A stretch of 64,000 bases of DNA from Pseudomonas syringae pv. cilantro (GCF_001293775.1 NZ_LGLN01000032.1:249705-313704), one strand, 5' to 3'. Positions 18,022-28,160 are shown, counted from the stretch's first letter. Notes: generated by a model from the sequence alone, not told the origin. Numbers and translations: made by a program.

Positions 18022-18282
18022 AGTGTGTTCAGCATGAGCATGCCGGCCTCGTCGATAAGCTATAACAGCAATTGCAATGCGCTGAACAACCCCAGCCTGG
18101 CAGTTGCGTCGGCAGCGAATCAGGTTGTACGATGACTGCCCACTGATGAATACATTGATGCAGGTCTGCTTTGATAAGCCGCATCGACGACAAACCGCAA
18201 AGCAACTCGGCAACCCATAAAGGAGCGCATGGTCCGGACCTCTTCGGCGCCCGCCTCCCACTTCCAACAACAGGAGATACCG

Positions 18283-19866
18283 ATGCCTAACATTCTCGGC
18301 CAGAACTTCATCGCAGGCGGCCGCAGTGCCCTCGGCCAAAGCCTGCAGAAGAGCCTGGATGCCACCACTGGTGAAGAATTGCCTTACAGCTTTCACCAGG
18401 CCACCGACGGCGAAATCGACGCTGCTGCACTGGCAGCCAAAGCTGCATTTCCTGAGTTCCGTCAACTGAGCCCGGCCCGCCGTGCTGATTTCCTCGACGC
18501 CATTGCTGATGAACTGGACCAATTGGGTGACGATTTCGTCGCCATCGTTTGTCAGGAAACCGCCCTGCCTCAGGCGCGCATCCAGGGTGAACGCGGTCGC
18601 ACCAGCGGCCAGATGCGCTTGTTTGCCAAGGTCCTGCGACGCGGTGACTTCGTTGGTGCGCGCATCGACCTGGCGCTGCCGGATCGCAAGCCGCTGCCGC
18701 GCGTTGACCTGCGCCAGTACCGCATCGGCGTCGGTCCGGTGGCTGTGTTCGGTGCCAGCAACTTCCCGCTGGCGTTCTCCACGGCCGGGGGCGATACCGC
18801 CGCAGCACTGGCTGCCGGTTGCCCGGTGGTCTTCAAGGCGCACAGCGGTCACATGGCGACCGCCGATCTGGTGGCCAGTGCCATCATCCGCGCGGCGGAA
18901 CGCACGCAGATGCCAAAAGGCGTGTTCAACATGATCTTCGGTAACGGCGTTGGCGAAGGCCTGGTCAAGCACCCGGCCATTCAGGCCGTAGGCTTCACCG
19001 GCTCACTGAACGGCGGTAATGCGCTGTGCAAAATGGCTGCCGAACGTGCGCAGCCGATTCCGGTGTTTGCCGAGATGTCGAGCATCAACCCGGTCGTGCT
19101 GCTGCCTGGCGCGTTGAAGGCGCGTGGCGAAACCGTGGCCAAGGAGCTGGCCGGCTCGGTAGTGATGGGTGCAGGCCAGTTCTGTACCAATCCGGGCGTG
19201 GTCATTGGCCTGCGCTCGCCTGAATTTTCGACGTTCGTCGAGCAATTGACCGAACAGATGGCCAGTCAGGCGCCGCAGACCATGCTCAATGCTGGCGGTC
19301 TGCGCAGCTACAGCAAAGGTGTCGAGCATCTGCTGTCCCACTCTGGCGTGACCCACCTGGCCGGCAAGCCGCAAGAAGGCAAACAAGCTCAGGCGCAGCT
19401 GTTCAAGGCTGACGTCAGCCTACTGCTCAATGGCGATCAGCTGTTGCAGGAAGAAGTCTTCGGCCCGACCACGCTGATCATCGAGGTCGCGGATGACGCG
19501 CAGCTCAAGGATGCATTGCAAGCCCTGCGCGGCCAGCTGACAGCAACCGTGATCGGCGAACCGGCGGACCTGAGCCAGTACAGCTGGCTGCAACCGATTC
19601 TGGAAGAAAAAGTCGGCCGCATCCTGTTCAACGGCTACCCGACCGGTGTTGAAGTGTGCGAAGCCATGGTCCACGGCGGCCCGTACCCGGCGACCTCGGA
19701 CGCGCGCGGCACGTCGGTGGGCACGTTGGCCATCGACCGCTTCCTGCGCCCGGTCTGCTATCAGAACCTGGCGGACAGCCAGTTGCCGCCTGCTCTGCAA
19801 AACGCCAACCCGCTGGGCCTGCGTCGTCTGGTCAACGGCGAGTGGAGCGATCAGCCTGTCTTGTAA
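18283..19866 (+). CDS. alpha-ketoglutarate semialdehyde dehydrogenase (2,5-dioxovalerate dehydrogenase) family
   Basis: A 527-residue NAD(P)-dependent aldehyde dehydrogenase. This subfamily oxidises alpha-ketoglutaric semialdehyde to 2-oxoglutarate in hexarate, pentose or hydroxyproline breakdown. Seen here: cofactor segment FGASNFPLAFS, general base Glu in VFAEMSSINPV and nucleophile Cys in GAGQFCTNPG. The AEMSS form rather than ELGGK is typical of this subfamily. AGGAG stands seven bases before the ATG at 18283. No sugar dehydratase or permease genes adjoin it, so the pathway served is not clear. A strong terminator follows. Confidence 0.88.
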   Translation: MPNILGQNFIAGGRSALGQSLQKSLDATTGEELPYSFHQATDGEIDAAALAAKAAFPEFRQLSPARRADFLDAIADELDQLGDDFVAIVCQETALPQARIQGERGRTSGQMRLFAKVLRRGDFVGARIDLALPDRKPLPRVDLRQYRIGVGPVAVFGASNFPLAFSTAGGDTAAALAAGCPVVFKAHSGHMATADLVASAIIRAAERTQMPKGVFNMIFGNGVGEGLVKHPAIQAVGFTGSLNGGNALCKMAAERAQPIPVFAEMSSINPVVLLPGALKARGETVAKELAGSVVMGAGQFCTNPGVVIGLRSPEFSTFVEQLTEQMASQAPQTMLNAGGLRSYSKGVEHLLSHSGVTHLAGKPQEGKQAQAQLFKADVSLLLNGDQLLQEEVFGPTTLIIEVADDAQLKDALQALRGQLTATVIGEPADLSQYSWLQPILEEKVGRILFNGYPTGVEVCEAMVHGGPYPATSDARGTSVGTLAIDRFLRPVCYQNLADSQLPPALQNANPLGLRRLVNGEWSDQPVL

Positions 19867-19899
19867 TCGCTGGCCTGTAGCCTCTGAAATGACAAAAGA

Positions 19900-19929
19900 C
19901 GCCACCCGATGAGGGTGGCGTTTTTTTTT
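19900..19929 (+). terminator. rho-independent terminator
   Basis: The stem CGCCACCC (19900-19907) pairs perfectly with GGGTGGCG (19913-19920) across GATGA, followed by nine T. It ends the aldehyde dehydrogenase transcript. Confidence 0.92.
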
Positions 19930-20095
19930 CAAAAAAATACGCCTGGGCTGAATGAAAAATATTTGTGCTTTTGTGCGCACAGTCGCGTGAAACAGCCCCC
20001 TTTTTGCCCTCTGGCCGCAGCACCATAGAAGTGCAATTCACAGGCTGTTCATAAATTAACCACACAGCTGTAAGCCACGTGTAACAAGGGTTTCA

Positions 20096-20140
20096 AAAAG
20101 TTACCCACAGACATACCCACGATTTCCGTGGACAACTTTT
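20096..20140. repeat. nested inverted repeats upstream of the flavoenzyme gene
   Basis: An outer imperfect repeat pairs AAAAGTTACCCAC (20096-20108) with GTGGACAACTTTT (20128-20140), 11 of 13 bases. Within it CCACG (20117-20121) pairs with CGTGG (20127-20131), so the two pairings exclude each other. It is the main structure seen in the 385-base spacer 19930-20314. A TTGACA at 20231-20236 lies further down, with no good -10 box. Confidence 0.4.
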
Positions 20141-20314
20141 CACTGATTCCGGAACTTAAAAACCCTGAGCAGTGCAAGCGTAAATTTTTTGGCGAGCGTC
20201 GAAATCTGTGTCGCGCAGAGAGACAGCGCTTTGACATATGCTTAGGCCTGATTGACTGTTGATGGGAAAAACCCATCCCCCTGAAATGGTTGCTTTTTTC
20301 GAGGTGCGCAGCAA

Positions 20315-21490
20315 ATGGAACAGCGTTGCAAGGTGGCCGTGCTTGGCCTGGGTGCCATGGGTGCGGCCACTGTCTATCAACTGGCCAGGGCCGGAATCGA
20401 TGTCATCGGCATTGATCGACATGATCCGCCGCATACGTATGGCTCCAGCCATGGTGATACGCGCATCACCCGCCTGTCAGTGGGTGAAGGTCCGCAGTAT
20501 CTGCCGCTGGTACGCCGTTCGCATGACATCTGGCGTGAGCTGGAGGCGCTGACCGGTGAATCACTGTTCGAGCAGTGCGGAGTGCTGGTGATGACGTCCA
20601 GCCCGAGTTACGACCCCGCGGACAGCAAAGACTTCACCCACATGACCATCGCGCTGGCCCGTGCGTATGGCGTTGAGCACGAGGTCCTCGATGCGGCCGC
20701 CATCCGCGAACGCTTCCCGCAGTTCTCCCCCGTGCTGGACACCGCCATCGGCTACTTTGAACCGGCAGGCGGCTTTGTCCGACCCGAGCGCTGCATCGCT
20801 GCGCAACTCAAGCTGGCCAGGCAGCACGGCGCGCGACTGCTGACCGGTGAGACGGTCTTGCAGTTGCAGAACCACGGTGAACAGGTGCAGATAACCACTG
20901 ACCAGCGCGCGATCATTGCCGACAAGGTGGTGGTCAGCGCCGGCATGTGGTCGTCTGAACTGCTGGGCGCCCCTTTCAGCGATTTGCTCAGGGTCTGTCG
21001 GCAAAAGCTGTTCTGGTTCGGGTTACAGGAAGACGCGCGCTTCGCACCGGCCTCGCCGAGCTTCATCCTGACTCACGGGCCGGGCGAGGTTGAAGTCAGC
21101 TACGGCTTTCCGCCCCTGCCCGGCGAACACAGCATGAAAATCGCCACTGAACAGTACCAGGACGTGTCGATGCCGGGCACGCTGGATCGCACCATTTCGA
21201 CGCGGGAGGAACAGGAAATGTTTCGGACCCAGGTACAGGGAAAGGTCGCCGGACTTACGCCGACGGTGGTCAAGTCATCGGTGTGTACCTATACCGTCAC
21301 GCCGGATTACCACTTCATCATTGACGAGCATCCGCACCTGAAAAACGTGACCGTGGTCTCAGCCTGCTCCGGCCATGGCTTCAAACACTCGGCCGGACTC
21401 GGGCTGGCGCTGGCGCAGCGCTGCATTCACGGCGAGAGCGAGGCAGACCTTTCGGCCTTCTCGCTGCAACGCTTCGCCACAACGGTGTAA
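20315..21490 (+). CDS. solA: N-methyl-L-tryptophan oxidase / monomeric sarcosine oxidase family
   Basis: A 391-residue FAD enzyme that oxidatively demethylates N-methyl amino acids. The dinucleotide fold is at the N-terminus (VLGLGAMGAATVYQLARAG, GIDRHDPPHTYGSSHGDTR). The Cys that carries covalent FAD in this family is in SSVCTYTVTPDYHFIID. The C-terminal ACSGHGFKHSAGLG closes the flavin site. GAGGTG precedes the ATG. Substrate (N-methyltryptophan, sarcosine or another amine) cannot be settled from sequence alone. The gene stands alone and is convergent with aprF. Confidence 0.88.
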   Translation: MEQRCKVAVLGLGAMGAATVYQLARAGIDVIGIDRHDPPHTYGSSHGDTRITRLSVGEGPQYLPLVRRSHDIWRELEALTGESLFEQCGVLVMTSSPSYDPADSKDFTHMTIALARAYGVEHEVLDAAAIRERFPQFSPVLDTAIGYFEPAGGFVRPERCIAAQLKLARQHGARLLTGETVLQLQNHGEQVQITTDQRAIIADKVVVSAGMWSSELLGAPFSDLLRVCRQKLFWFGLQEDARFAPASPSFILTHGPGEVEVSYGFPPLPGEHSMKIATEQYQDVSMPGTLDRTISTREEQEMFRTQVQGKVAGLTPTVVKSSVCTYTVTPDYHFIIDEHPHLKNVTVVSACSGHGFKHSAGLGLALAQRCIHGESEADLSAFSLQRFATTV

Positions 21491-21499
21491 CCCGCGCGC

Positions 21500-22861
21500 T
21501 CAACGCGCCAGCACGAACGCTTCGTCGATACGTGCCAGGTCGGTGTCGCGCAAGGTGCCCGCGTAGTAATGCAGCTTGATCCAGGCCATCAAGTAGTCAT
21601 AGCGGGTCTTTGCCAGGTCGCGCCGGGTGCTGTAAAGCTGCTGCTCGGCGTTGAGCGCATCCAGATTGACGCGCTCGCCGCCGAGAATGCTCTGCCGCGT
21701 GGACTCGACCAGCGCCTGCGCCGAGACCAGCGCTTTTTGATAAGCCCGCAGCTTGCTCACACCCGACGCGCAGGCATTGAACTGCCGCCGTACCTCGATC
21801 AGGGTTTCGCGAGTCTTGCCCTCCAGCTCGTATTCGGCCTGCTCACGCTTGCTGTTGGCCTGACGCACCGAGGCACTGGTACCGCCCCCGGCGTACAGCG
21901 GCAGGCTGAGTTCGATGCCGACGGTGTTGGTGTCGTAGCGCTGATTGTAGGTATTGCCGCTGTCGGACTCGTTCTGACGAATGCTCGCGTAAGCATTGAC
22001 CGTCGGCAGATGACCGGCGCGATTGCGCTCCACCTCATACCGCGCCACTTCCAGCGACTGACGCTGCGACGCCAGAATCGGGCTGTTGGCCAAGGCCAGT
22101 GCATGCCATTCGGTATAACTGGAGGGTGCCAGCACCAAAGCCTGAAAACTGTCCTTCAGCGGCTCCAGCCGAGCGACGTCAATGCCCGGTTCACCCAACA
22201 ACGCGCCAAGCTCGCGCAAGGCCGCATCCTGCTCGTCAGTCGCTTCGATCTGCTCGGCAATCGCCAGCTCATTGCGCGATTCCGCTTCGAGAATATCGGT
22301 GCGTGTGCCCTCACCCTGCTGAAACATCTGCCGGTTCTGCGCAAACTGACGCTCGAAGGCCTGTTGTTTGGCGCGGGCGATGTTGATCTGGTCCTGAGCG
22401 AACAAGGCCTGGGTGTACAACGTCAGGACCCGCACCAGCAATTCCTGACTCTTGCTGCGGAAGGTCTCGTCGGCAAACAGCGCCTGAGCAACGCCCTTGC
22501 GGTAATTGGCGTATGCCTCGTAGTCGATCAGCGGCTGCTGAATCGTCAGGCTCGAACCGAAGCTGTTGTAATGGCGATGATCCGTGGTGTCTTCGCGCCC
22601 GCCCTTGAGGGTGGCTTTGGAATCGTTGCGACCCTTGTTGTAGGTATACGAAACACGAGGCAACAGGCCGGCACGCCCGATGATGCGGTTTTCCAGCCCT
22701 GCGTCACGCTCCTTGATCGCGCCGAGGAAGGTCGGATCGTTGCGCAGCGCCAGCGCGTAGACCTCGAACGGGCCCATTGCATGGCTGGCGGGAACCGCAC
22801 CCAGCAACCCGCCCAGCAAAATGGCCGTCAGCAAAGCGGCTTTCAGAGGATAAGCAGACAT
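21500..22861 (-). CDS. aprF: TolC-family outer-membrane protein of the alkaline protease exporter, AprF
   Basis: A 453-residue outer-membrane channel of the type I secretion system. The signal peptide ends near ASHA, and the protein then has the TolC pattern of long helices with NDPTFLGAIKERDAG and NRAGHLPTVNAYASI. It is the last gene of aprA-I-D-E-F and starts directly after aprE, with GGAGG overlapping the aprE stop region. It would work with AprD and AprE to export serralysin in one step. Confidence 0.93.
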   Translation of the reverse strand: MSAYPLKAALLTAILLGGLLGAVPASHAMGPFEVYALALRNDPTFLGAIKERDAGLENRIIGRAGLLPRVSYTYNKGRNDSKATLKGGREDTTDHRHYNSFGSSLTIQQPLIDYEAYANYRKGVAQALFADETFRSKSQELLVRVLTLYTQALFAQDQINIARAKQQAFERQFAQNRQMFQQGEGTRTDILEAESRNELAIAEQIEATDEQDAALRELGALLGEPGIDVARLEPLKDSFQALVLAPSSYTEWHALALANSPILASQRQSLEVARYEVERNRAGHLPTVNAYASIRQNESDSGNTYNQRYDTNTVGIELSLPLYAGGGTSASVRQANSKREQAEYELEGKTRETLIEVRRQFNACASGVSKLRAYQKALVSAQALVESTRQSILGGERVNLDALNAEQQLYSTRRDLAKTRYDYLMAWIKLHYYAGTLRDTDLARIDEAFVLAR

Positions 22862-22862
22862 T

Positions 22863-24200
22863 CTATTCCTCCGTCAACGCGGAGCCGGCACGGTCCAGCA
22901 ACGGTTTGAACAGATAATTGAGCAGCGAGCGTTCGCCCGTGCGCACGAACATTTCAGCCGGCATACCCGGCTTGATCACCAGACCGTTGAGTTTTTCCAG
23001 CGCCGCATCGCCAACCGAGGTGCGTAATACGTAATACGGCTGGCCGGTTTTTTCGTCCTGCATCTGGTCAGCGGAAATCAGGCTCACCTCACCGGACACC
23101 CTCGGGGTGCGGCTCTGATTGAACGCCGTGAACAAAATATCCACCGGCAAGTGGCTGGCGACCTTATCGATCAACTGCACCGGCAAGCGCCCTTCGACCT
23201 CTAGACGGGTGCCTTGCGGAACGATTTCCAGCAGCGTTTCGCCAGCACGAACCACCGCGCCTTCGGTGTGCACGCCCAGGTTGACGGCGATGCCATCGGC
23301 AGGCGCCAGAATTGCGCTGTGCTGCAAGCTAAAACCCGCAGAGGCCAGTTGCTGCTCAAGCGTCAGCGCCTTGACCTGCGCGTCGGCCCATTGGCTGCGC
23401 ACCTCTTTCTGATACTCCTCGCGCTGCTGCTGCAGACGCAGCCGCGACTCGATGATCGACTGCTCGATTCGCCCGGTTTCGCCCGCGTTCTGAGCCAGGT
23501 CCTGCTGCACCTGCGACAACTGACGCTGAAATTCCAGCAGCCGGTTGCTCGGGATAAAACCGTTTTGCGCCAGGGGCTGCAGGTTGCTCAACTGCTGGCG
23601 CAGCGAGTCGGCCTGGGCCTGCAGGTCCAGACGCGCCCGGCGCATGCCCTTGAGTTGCAGCCCGGCACCTTCGATGCTCGCCTGCAAACCCGATTGCTCA
23701 CGCGCCAGGGCCTGTCGACGACTGCTGAACAATTGCCGCTGCCCTTCAAGCACCAACGCCAATCGTGGATCGGGGTCTTGCCCTTGCCCGGCGGCGATCA
23801 GTTCTGCGGGGAAGTTGATCTCATTCAGGTTGTCGCGCTCGCTCTGCCAACGGGCCAGACTCGCCCACGCCATTCGGTATTGAGCGCGTAACGACTGCAC
23901 ATCGGCTTCGACCTGCGTCTGATCGAGGCGAAACAGCGGTTCGCCTTCTTTTACCAGCTGGCCTTCGCTGACGAGAATTTTGCTCACCACGCCGCCATCC
24001 AGCGACTGCACGGCCTTGCGTTTGCCCGAGACCACCACCGTCCCTTGCACGGCGATGCCTTGATCCAGCGGTGCCAGACTTGCCCAGAGAAAAAAGCTGC
24101 CCGCCCCTGCCAGCATCAGAATCCAGCCTGCGCGGACGAAAAACTGCACGCCGCGTTCCTTGCCCGGCACGGCGTAATGATTGTCGAGAGAGCGGCTCAT
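22863..24200 (-). CDS. aprE: HlyD-family membrane fusion protein AprE
   Basis: A 445-residue periplasmic adaptor. It has a single membrane helix at about 22-45 (GWILMLAGAGSFFLWASLAP), a lipoyl half-motif (GTVVVSGKRKAVQSLDGGVV), a long coiled-coil hairpin (about 90-280) and the C-terminal HlyD signature region (VKPGMPAEMFVRTGERSLLNYLFKPL). It bridges the AprD ABC transporter and the AprF channel. Its first 380 bases are also covered by the frameshifted tail of aprD. Confidence 0.95.
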   Translation of the reverse strand: MSRSLDNHYAVPGKERGVQFFVRAGWILMLAGAGSFFLWASLAPLDQGIAVQGTVVVSGKRKAVQSLDGGVVSKILVSEGQLVKEGEPLFRLDQTQVEADVQSLRAQYRMAWASLARWQSERDNLNEINFPAELIAAGQGQDPDPRLALVLEGQRQLFSSRRQALAREQSGLQASIEGAGLQLKGMRRARLDLQAQADSLRQQLSNLQPLAQNGFIPSNRLLEFQRQLSQVQQDLAQNAGETGRIEQSIIESRLRLQQQREEYQKEVRSQWADAQVKALTLEQQLASAGFSLQHSAILAPADGIAVNLGVHTEGAVVRAGETLLEIVPQGTRLEVEGRLPVQLIDKVASHLPVDILFTAFNQSRTPRVSGEVSLISADQMQDEKTGQPYYVLRTSVGDAALEKLNGLVIKPGMPAEMFVRTGERSLLNYLFKPLLDRAGSALTEE

Positions 24201-25983
24201 ACGTCTGCCTGTTCTGGGCGCCGTACTGGCGGCTCATGGAAATCCCGGTCGGCACCGGGCGGGGTTGCGGTTGTTGCTCGGCGGTTTGCGCCTGCGATGC
24301 CTGCCCCGACAGCGCCTGAAGGATTTGCGCCGTTGGCCCGAAGGCCTGCATGCGACCTTCGCTCAGTACCAGCAGACGATCGGTCTGAGTCAATGAAGGC
24401 GTACGGTGAGTCACGAGCACCACCGTACAACCTCGGGCCTTGAGCTCACCGATTGCCTGAGTGAGCGCCGCTTCGCCAGCGGCATCCAGATTGGAGTTGG
24501 GTTCATCCAGCACCACCAGTCGTGGTTCGCCATATAACGCCCGAGCCAACGCAACGCGCTGTTTCTGGCCGCCAGACAAGCCGCCACCATCATCGCTCAG
24601 GCGCGTGTCGTAACCTTGCGGCAAGCGCAGAATCAGCTCATGCACACCCGCCAGTCGCGCAGCAGCCACCACCGCGGCCCCGTCGTCATCACGGAAACGC
24701 GCAATATTCTCGGCCACGGTGCCACTGAACAGTTCGATGTCCTGCGGCAAATAACCAATGTAGGGCCCAAGTGCCTCGCGGTCCCAGCGATGCATGTCGG
24801 CACCGTCCAGCCGCACTGTGCCGCCGAGCACTGGCCACACCCCCACCAGCACTCGAGCGAGGGTCGACTTGCCAGAGCCGGACGCGCCCAGCACGCCAAG
24901 CACCTCCCCGGCCTGTAACTGAAAACTCACCTGTTGCACCGTCGGCGAGGTTCTGCCCGGAGGTGCGGCGCTGACCTGCTCTGCGGTGATCTGACCGCGC
25001 GGTGCCGGCAGCGGCATGCGCGGCGCAGGTTCGGCGTAAGTCTTGAGCAACTGATCGAGGCGCCCGTAAGCCAGGCGTGCGGAACTCCACTGTTTCCAGA
25101 CGGCAATCAACTGATCGATGGGACTCAGAACGCGTCCCATCAGGATCGAACCGGCGATCATCATTCCGGCCGTCATGTCGCCACGGATCACCAGCAGTGC
25201 GCCCAGCCCCAGGACCAGCGATTGCAGACACAGGCGCAGCGCTTTGCTGATCGAGCTGATCACCGCGCCGGTGTCGCTGGCGCGGTTCTGCAGCGCCAGA
25301 AAGCGCCCGTGCACAGAGAACCAGCGACGTCGCAATGCCTCCAGCATGCCCATGGCCTGAATGGCCTCGGCCTGTTGCAGGTGGCGAGTTGCCAATTGCG
25401 CAGACTGCTGCGAATAGCCACTGGCCTCGGCCAACGGCTTACGGGTCAGCCATTCATTCAGGTACGCCAGCGCGACCAGCAGCACCGTGCCGACACTGGC
25501 CAGCAGGCCCAGCCAGGGATCGAACAGAAAAATCACCGCCAGATAAATGGGAAACCAGGGGGCGTCAAAGAACGCAAACAACGCAGGGCCGGTGAGGAAC
25601 TGGCGGATAAAGGTCAGATCACCGAGTGCCTGGCCGGCCTGACGCTGCCCGGCATGCAGATTGCTCTCGAACGCAGCCTGGTAGACACGCAGATTGAAAC
25701 GCTTCTCCAGCTCGCTGCCGATGCGGATGACCACGAAGCTGCGGATCATTTCCAGCAAGCCGATAAACGCAAAGAATCCGACCACCATCAGGGTCAGCAT
25801 GGCCAGTGTGGTCTGATTCTGCGAGGTCAACACACGGTCATAGACCTGCAACATGTAAATCGATGGAGCAAGCATCAACACATTGATCAGCGCGGTAAAA
25901 CAACCGACGCCGATCAACGCGCTCTTGTAATCTGCCAGCGCTTTATAAAGCGGCGGCTGGGCGCTATGGGGCAAGGCACTCAT
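23821..25983 (-). CDS. aprD: type I secretion ABC transporter AprD, with frameshifted 3' end
   Basis: An ABC exporter of the PrtD/AprD family. Six membrane helices (about 20-320) precede the ATPase with Walker A GASGSGKST, signature LSGGQKQRVALARAL and Walker B LVVLDEPNSNLD. It recognises the C-terminal signal of AprA. The useful protein ends about residue 594 (SMSRQYGAQNRQ). The frame then misses a TGA that overlaps the aprE ATG (24199-24197) and runs about 125 residues through aprE in another frame. One missing base near 24210 would explain this. All ATPase motifs lie before the change. The ATG at 25983 follows AAGGAACG. Confidence 0.88.
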   Translation of the reverse strand: MSALPHSAQPPLYKALADYKSALIGVGCFTALINVLMLAPSIYMLQVYDRVLTSQNQTTLAMLTLMVVGFFAFIGLLEMIRSFVVIRIGSELEKRFNLRVYQAAFESNLHAGQRQAGQALGDLTFIRQFLTGPALFAFFDAPWFPIYLAVIFLFDPWLGLLASVGTVLLVALAYLNEWLTRKPLAEASGYSQQSAQLATRHLQQAEAIQAMGMLEALRRRWFSVHGRFLALQNRASDTGAVISSISKALRLCLQSLVLGLGALLVIRGDMTAGMMIAGSILMGRVLSPIDQLIAVWKQWSSARLAYGRLDQLLKTYAEPAPRMPLPAPRGQITAEQVSAAPPGRTSPTVQQVSFQLQAGEVLGVLGASGSGKSTLARVLVGVWPVLGGTVRLDGADMHRWDREALGPYIGYLPQDIELFSGTVAENIARFRDDDGAAVVAAARLAGVHELILRLPQGYDTRLSDDGGGLSGGQKQRVALARALYGEPRLVVLDEPNSNLDAAGEAALTQAIGELKARGCTVVLVTHRTPSLTQTDRLLVLSEGRMQAFGPTAQILQALSGQASQAQTAEQQPQPRPVPTGISMSRQYGAQNRQTYEPLSRQSLRRAGQGTRRAVFRPRRLDSDAGRGGQLFSLGKSGTAGSRHRRARDGGGLGQTQGRAVAGWRRGEQNSRQRRPAGKRRRTAVSPRSDAGRSRCAVVTRSIPNGVGESGPLAERARQPE

Positions 25984-26063
25984 GGTCGTTCCTTGATGAT
26001 CCTGCTTGTGACAGGGCGACATCCGTGATTTTTGTCAAATAACGCGTGTACGTCCGTAAATGC

Positions 26064-26447
26064 TTATTCGGCGAGCCGTCCAAGGATCAGCACTTCACCA
26101 CCGGGCAAACGTGCTTCATAGCTCTGCGATCCTGTCCTGTTAAAGTGGACCAGGCGATTGCCTTCCTTGTCGGTGAGCGCCAGACCATCCGGAGTCGGAA
26201 ACCAGCCGTCAGGCACTTCGTGCAACCACTGCACTGCACACGCCAGATCACCACTCAGTTGCGGTACTTCGGTATTCAGATGAAGCTGGCAGGCATCTCC
26301 GGCTTTCCCTTGAACAGAAAGTTGCCACTTGCCGCTGAGCTCGGCGGGGTTGGGCAGTTTCAAACTCATGGCCATGCTTGCTCCAGAAATCCCTGCCAGC
26401 AGCGCAAACGCAATTGGCACGATTCGAACAACGTGATTGATATTCAT
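26064..26447 (-). CDS. aprI: serralysin protease inhibitor AprI/Inh
   Basis: A 127-residue exported protein of the AprI/Inh family, which protects the periplasm by inserting its N-terminus into the active site of the secreted metalloprotease. It has a signal peptide (MNINHVVRIVPIAFALLAGISGASMA), then a small beta-barrel with two cysteines (DACQLHL and DLACAVQW), as expected for one disulfide, and TPDGLALTDKEGN. An ATG at 26459 is an alternative start. It lies between aprA and aprD. Confidence 0.9.
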   Translation of the reverse strand: MNINHVVRIVPIAFALLAGISGASMAMSLKLPNPAELSGKWQLSVQGKAGDACQLHLNTEVPQLSGDLACAVQWLHEVPDGWFPTPDGLALTDKEGNRLVHFNRTGSQSYEARLPGGEVLILGRLAE

Positions 26448-26504
26448 GAAGGGGTACATTCCGGATCATGGGCGGCAGAAAGAGCCGCCCATGAGTGTTA
26501 CCGA

Positions 26505-27935
26505 TTAAACCACGATATCCGTAGCGAACGCTTGACCAACGGTCCCTACCAGGAAATCACCCAGTCCCTGCCCTGTGAAGTCGATGGCCAGGCTACCCAG
26601 ATTGCTGCTCTGGCTGTAGTTGAGGATCGCTTCACCCGCATGTCCGCTGAAGGCGTTGACGAACTGCAATGCGCTCAGCGTGGAGATGGCCGATACGTCG
26701 ATTTTGTCCTGACCACTGACAAAGTCACGAATCGTATCCTGAGCTGCACGATTGGAGTCGGAGCTGGCACCGAACACAAAGATGTCAGCACCTGCGCCAC
26801 CGGTCAGGCTGTCGGCGCCGCCGCCACCGTAGATGATGTCGTTACCGGCACCACCTTTAAGGTCGTTTGCAGCGGAGTTGCCGATCAACAAGTCACTGCC
26901 TGAGCCACCGATGGCGTTTTCAACCACGACGTTTTTGGCAATGGAAACGTTGCCCACCATGCCACCGATGTCCGAGAACGAGGCGGCGTTGAGGTTGATC
27001 TTCTGGTTCTGGGTGAAGCCCGAGAAGTCGAGGGTATCCTTGCCCCCTCCGTCCCACACCGAGAACACCACCTTGGAAGCGGCAGACGTGGCGCTGTAGA
27101 AATCCCGCCCGGCGGTGGAGTTGAAGCCGTAGACCGTGTCGGTGGCACGCGTGCTCATGTTTGCGCCGTAAAGCTGCTGAACAGCCGCAATATCGTCCAG
27201 CAACGGAGCCGAGGAATACGACGGAGCGCCGCCCTTGACGAAGTTCTGATCGGTATTGGATTCACTCCAGTAACTCATGACGCTGTAACCGCGCGTGTCT
27301 TCTGCGTAAGTGGCGTCCCTATAAGTCGGGTTGCCTTCGCCGGCGTTGTAGTCGCCAGGGTGAGACAGGCCCAGGGTGTGGCCGATTTCGTGGGTCAGGG
27401 TCTGACGGCCGTAATTGCCATTGTCCGGGGTGGTGTTGACCTTGTAGCTGTTATCGACAAGGTACCAGGACTGGCCATCCGTGCGGCTGTTGCCACTGGG
27501 CAGATACGCAAAAGCTGCCCCGCCGCTACTGCCATCACTGTAGTTACCAAAGGTCATATGCCCGTCGCCGCCGGAAGCGGCCTGGGTGAAACTGACCTTG
27601 GCAACGTCTGCCCAGGATTGCATCGACAATACCGCCTGGGCTTTCTGTTGCGCGTTGAACGCACTGAAAGTCCCCAGAGAATTGTCGAACCCGGCAGGTT
27701 TGGCTGTCAGGAACGTATACGTGAGGTTGATGGTGCCGTTACCGTCGCGATCCGCCCAGGCGGTGTCATCGCGAAGCAGGTAATCAGCAGCCTGATCGAC
27801 CGAGTACGAAGGCTTGCCATTGATCGTGAGGTTGCCACCACGGTCATACTCGTGAGCGAACGTATTGATCTGGTCATAGGAACTGCTGGTAGCAGCGGAG
27901 AGTTGAATTGCAGCATTTTCTTTGACTTTCGTCAT
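26505..27935 (-). CDS. aprA: serralysin-type alkaline metalloprotease AprA
   Basis: A 476-residue secreted zinc protease. The zinc site is [15 protein letters not shown], and the Met-turn is SVMSYW. The C-terminal half holds the calcium-binding RTX repeats ([31 protein letters not shown]), and the last residues DIVV match the type I secretion signal with a terminal acidic-hydrophobic pattern. There is no signal peptide. The ATG at 27935 follows AAGGAAG. First gene of aprA-I-D-E-F. In P. syringae this protease degrades flagellin monomers and helps evade plant immune detection. Confidence 0.97.
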   Translation of the reverse strand: MTKVKENAAIQLSAATSSSYDQINTFAHEYDRGGNLTINGKPSYSVDQAADYLLRDDTAWADRDGNGTINLTYTFLTAKPAGFDNSLGTFSAFNAQQKAQAVLSMQSWADVAKVSFTQAASGGDGHMTFGNYSDGSSGGAAFAYLPSGNSRTDGQSWYLVDNSYKVNTTPDNGNYGRQTLTHEIGHTLGLSHPGDYNAGEGNPTYRDATYAEDTRGYSVMSYWSESNTDQNFVKGGAPSYSSAPLLDDIAAVQQLYGANMSTRATDTVYGFNSTAGRDFYSATSAASKVVFSVWDGGGKDTLDFSGFTQNQKINLNAASFSDIGGMVGNVSIAKNVVVENAIGGSGSDLLIGNSAANDLKGGAGNDIIYGGGGADSLTGGAGADIFVFGASSDSNRAAQDTIRDFVSGQDKIDVSAISTLSALQFVNAFSGHAGEAILNYSQSSNLGSLAIDFTGQGLGDFLVGTVGQAFATDIVV

Positions 27936-28160
27936 GACACTTCCTTGTTTGCTGATAGAACAGATTGGTACGACAGGACTCCATCTGTGGCGAGGAAATC
28001 CTGTCACTCGCCTTTGTGTTGCGTAACAAAACTGACACATCCTGAAAAAATGTGTCCATCCCTGTTCCGTGATGTCAATTGGCCAAAACGGCGAAGTGCC
28101 TACAAACCCTGGGGAATAGTCTGATATTTGTTTCAGTGATGATTAAAAGTCGATAAATGC

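Noticed and set aside
20101..20109. Possible DnaA box (TTACCCACA) suggesting an origin
   Set aside because: Single site with a mismatch to TTATCCACA, no cluster of boxes, and no dnaA or other origin genes nearby.
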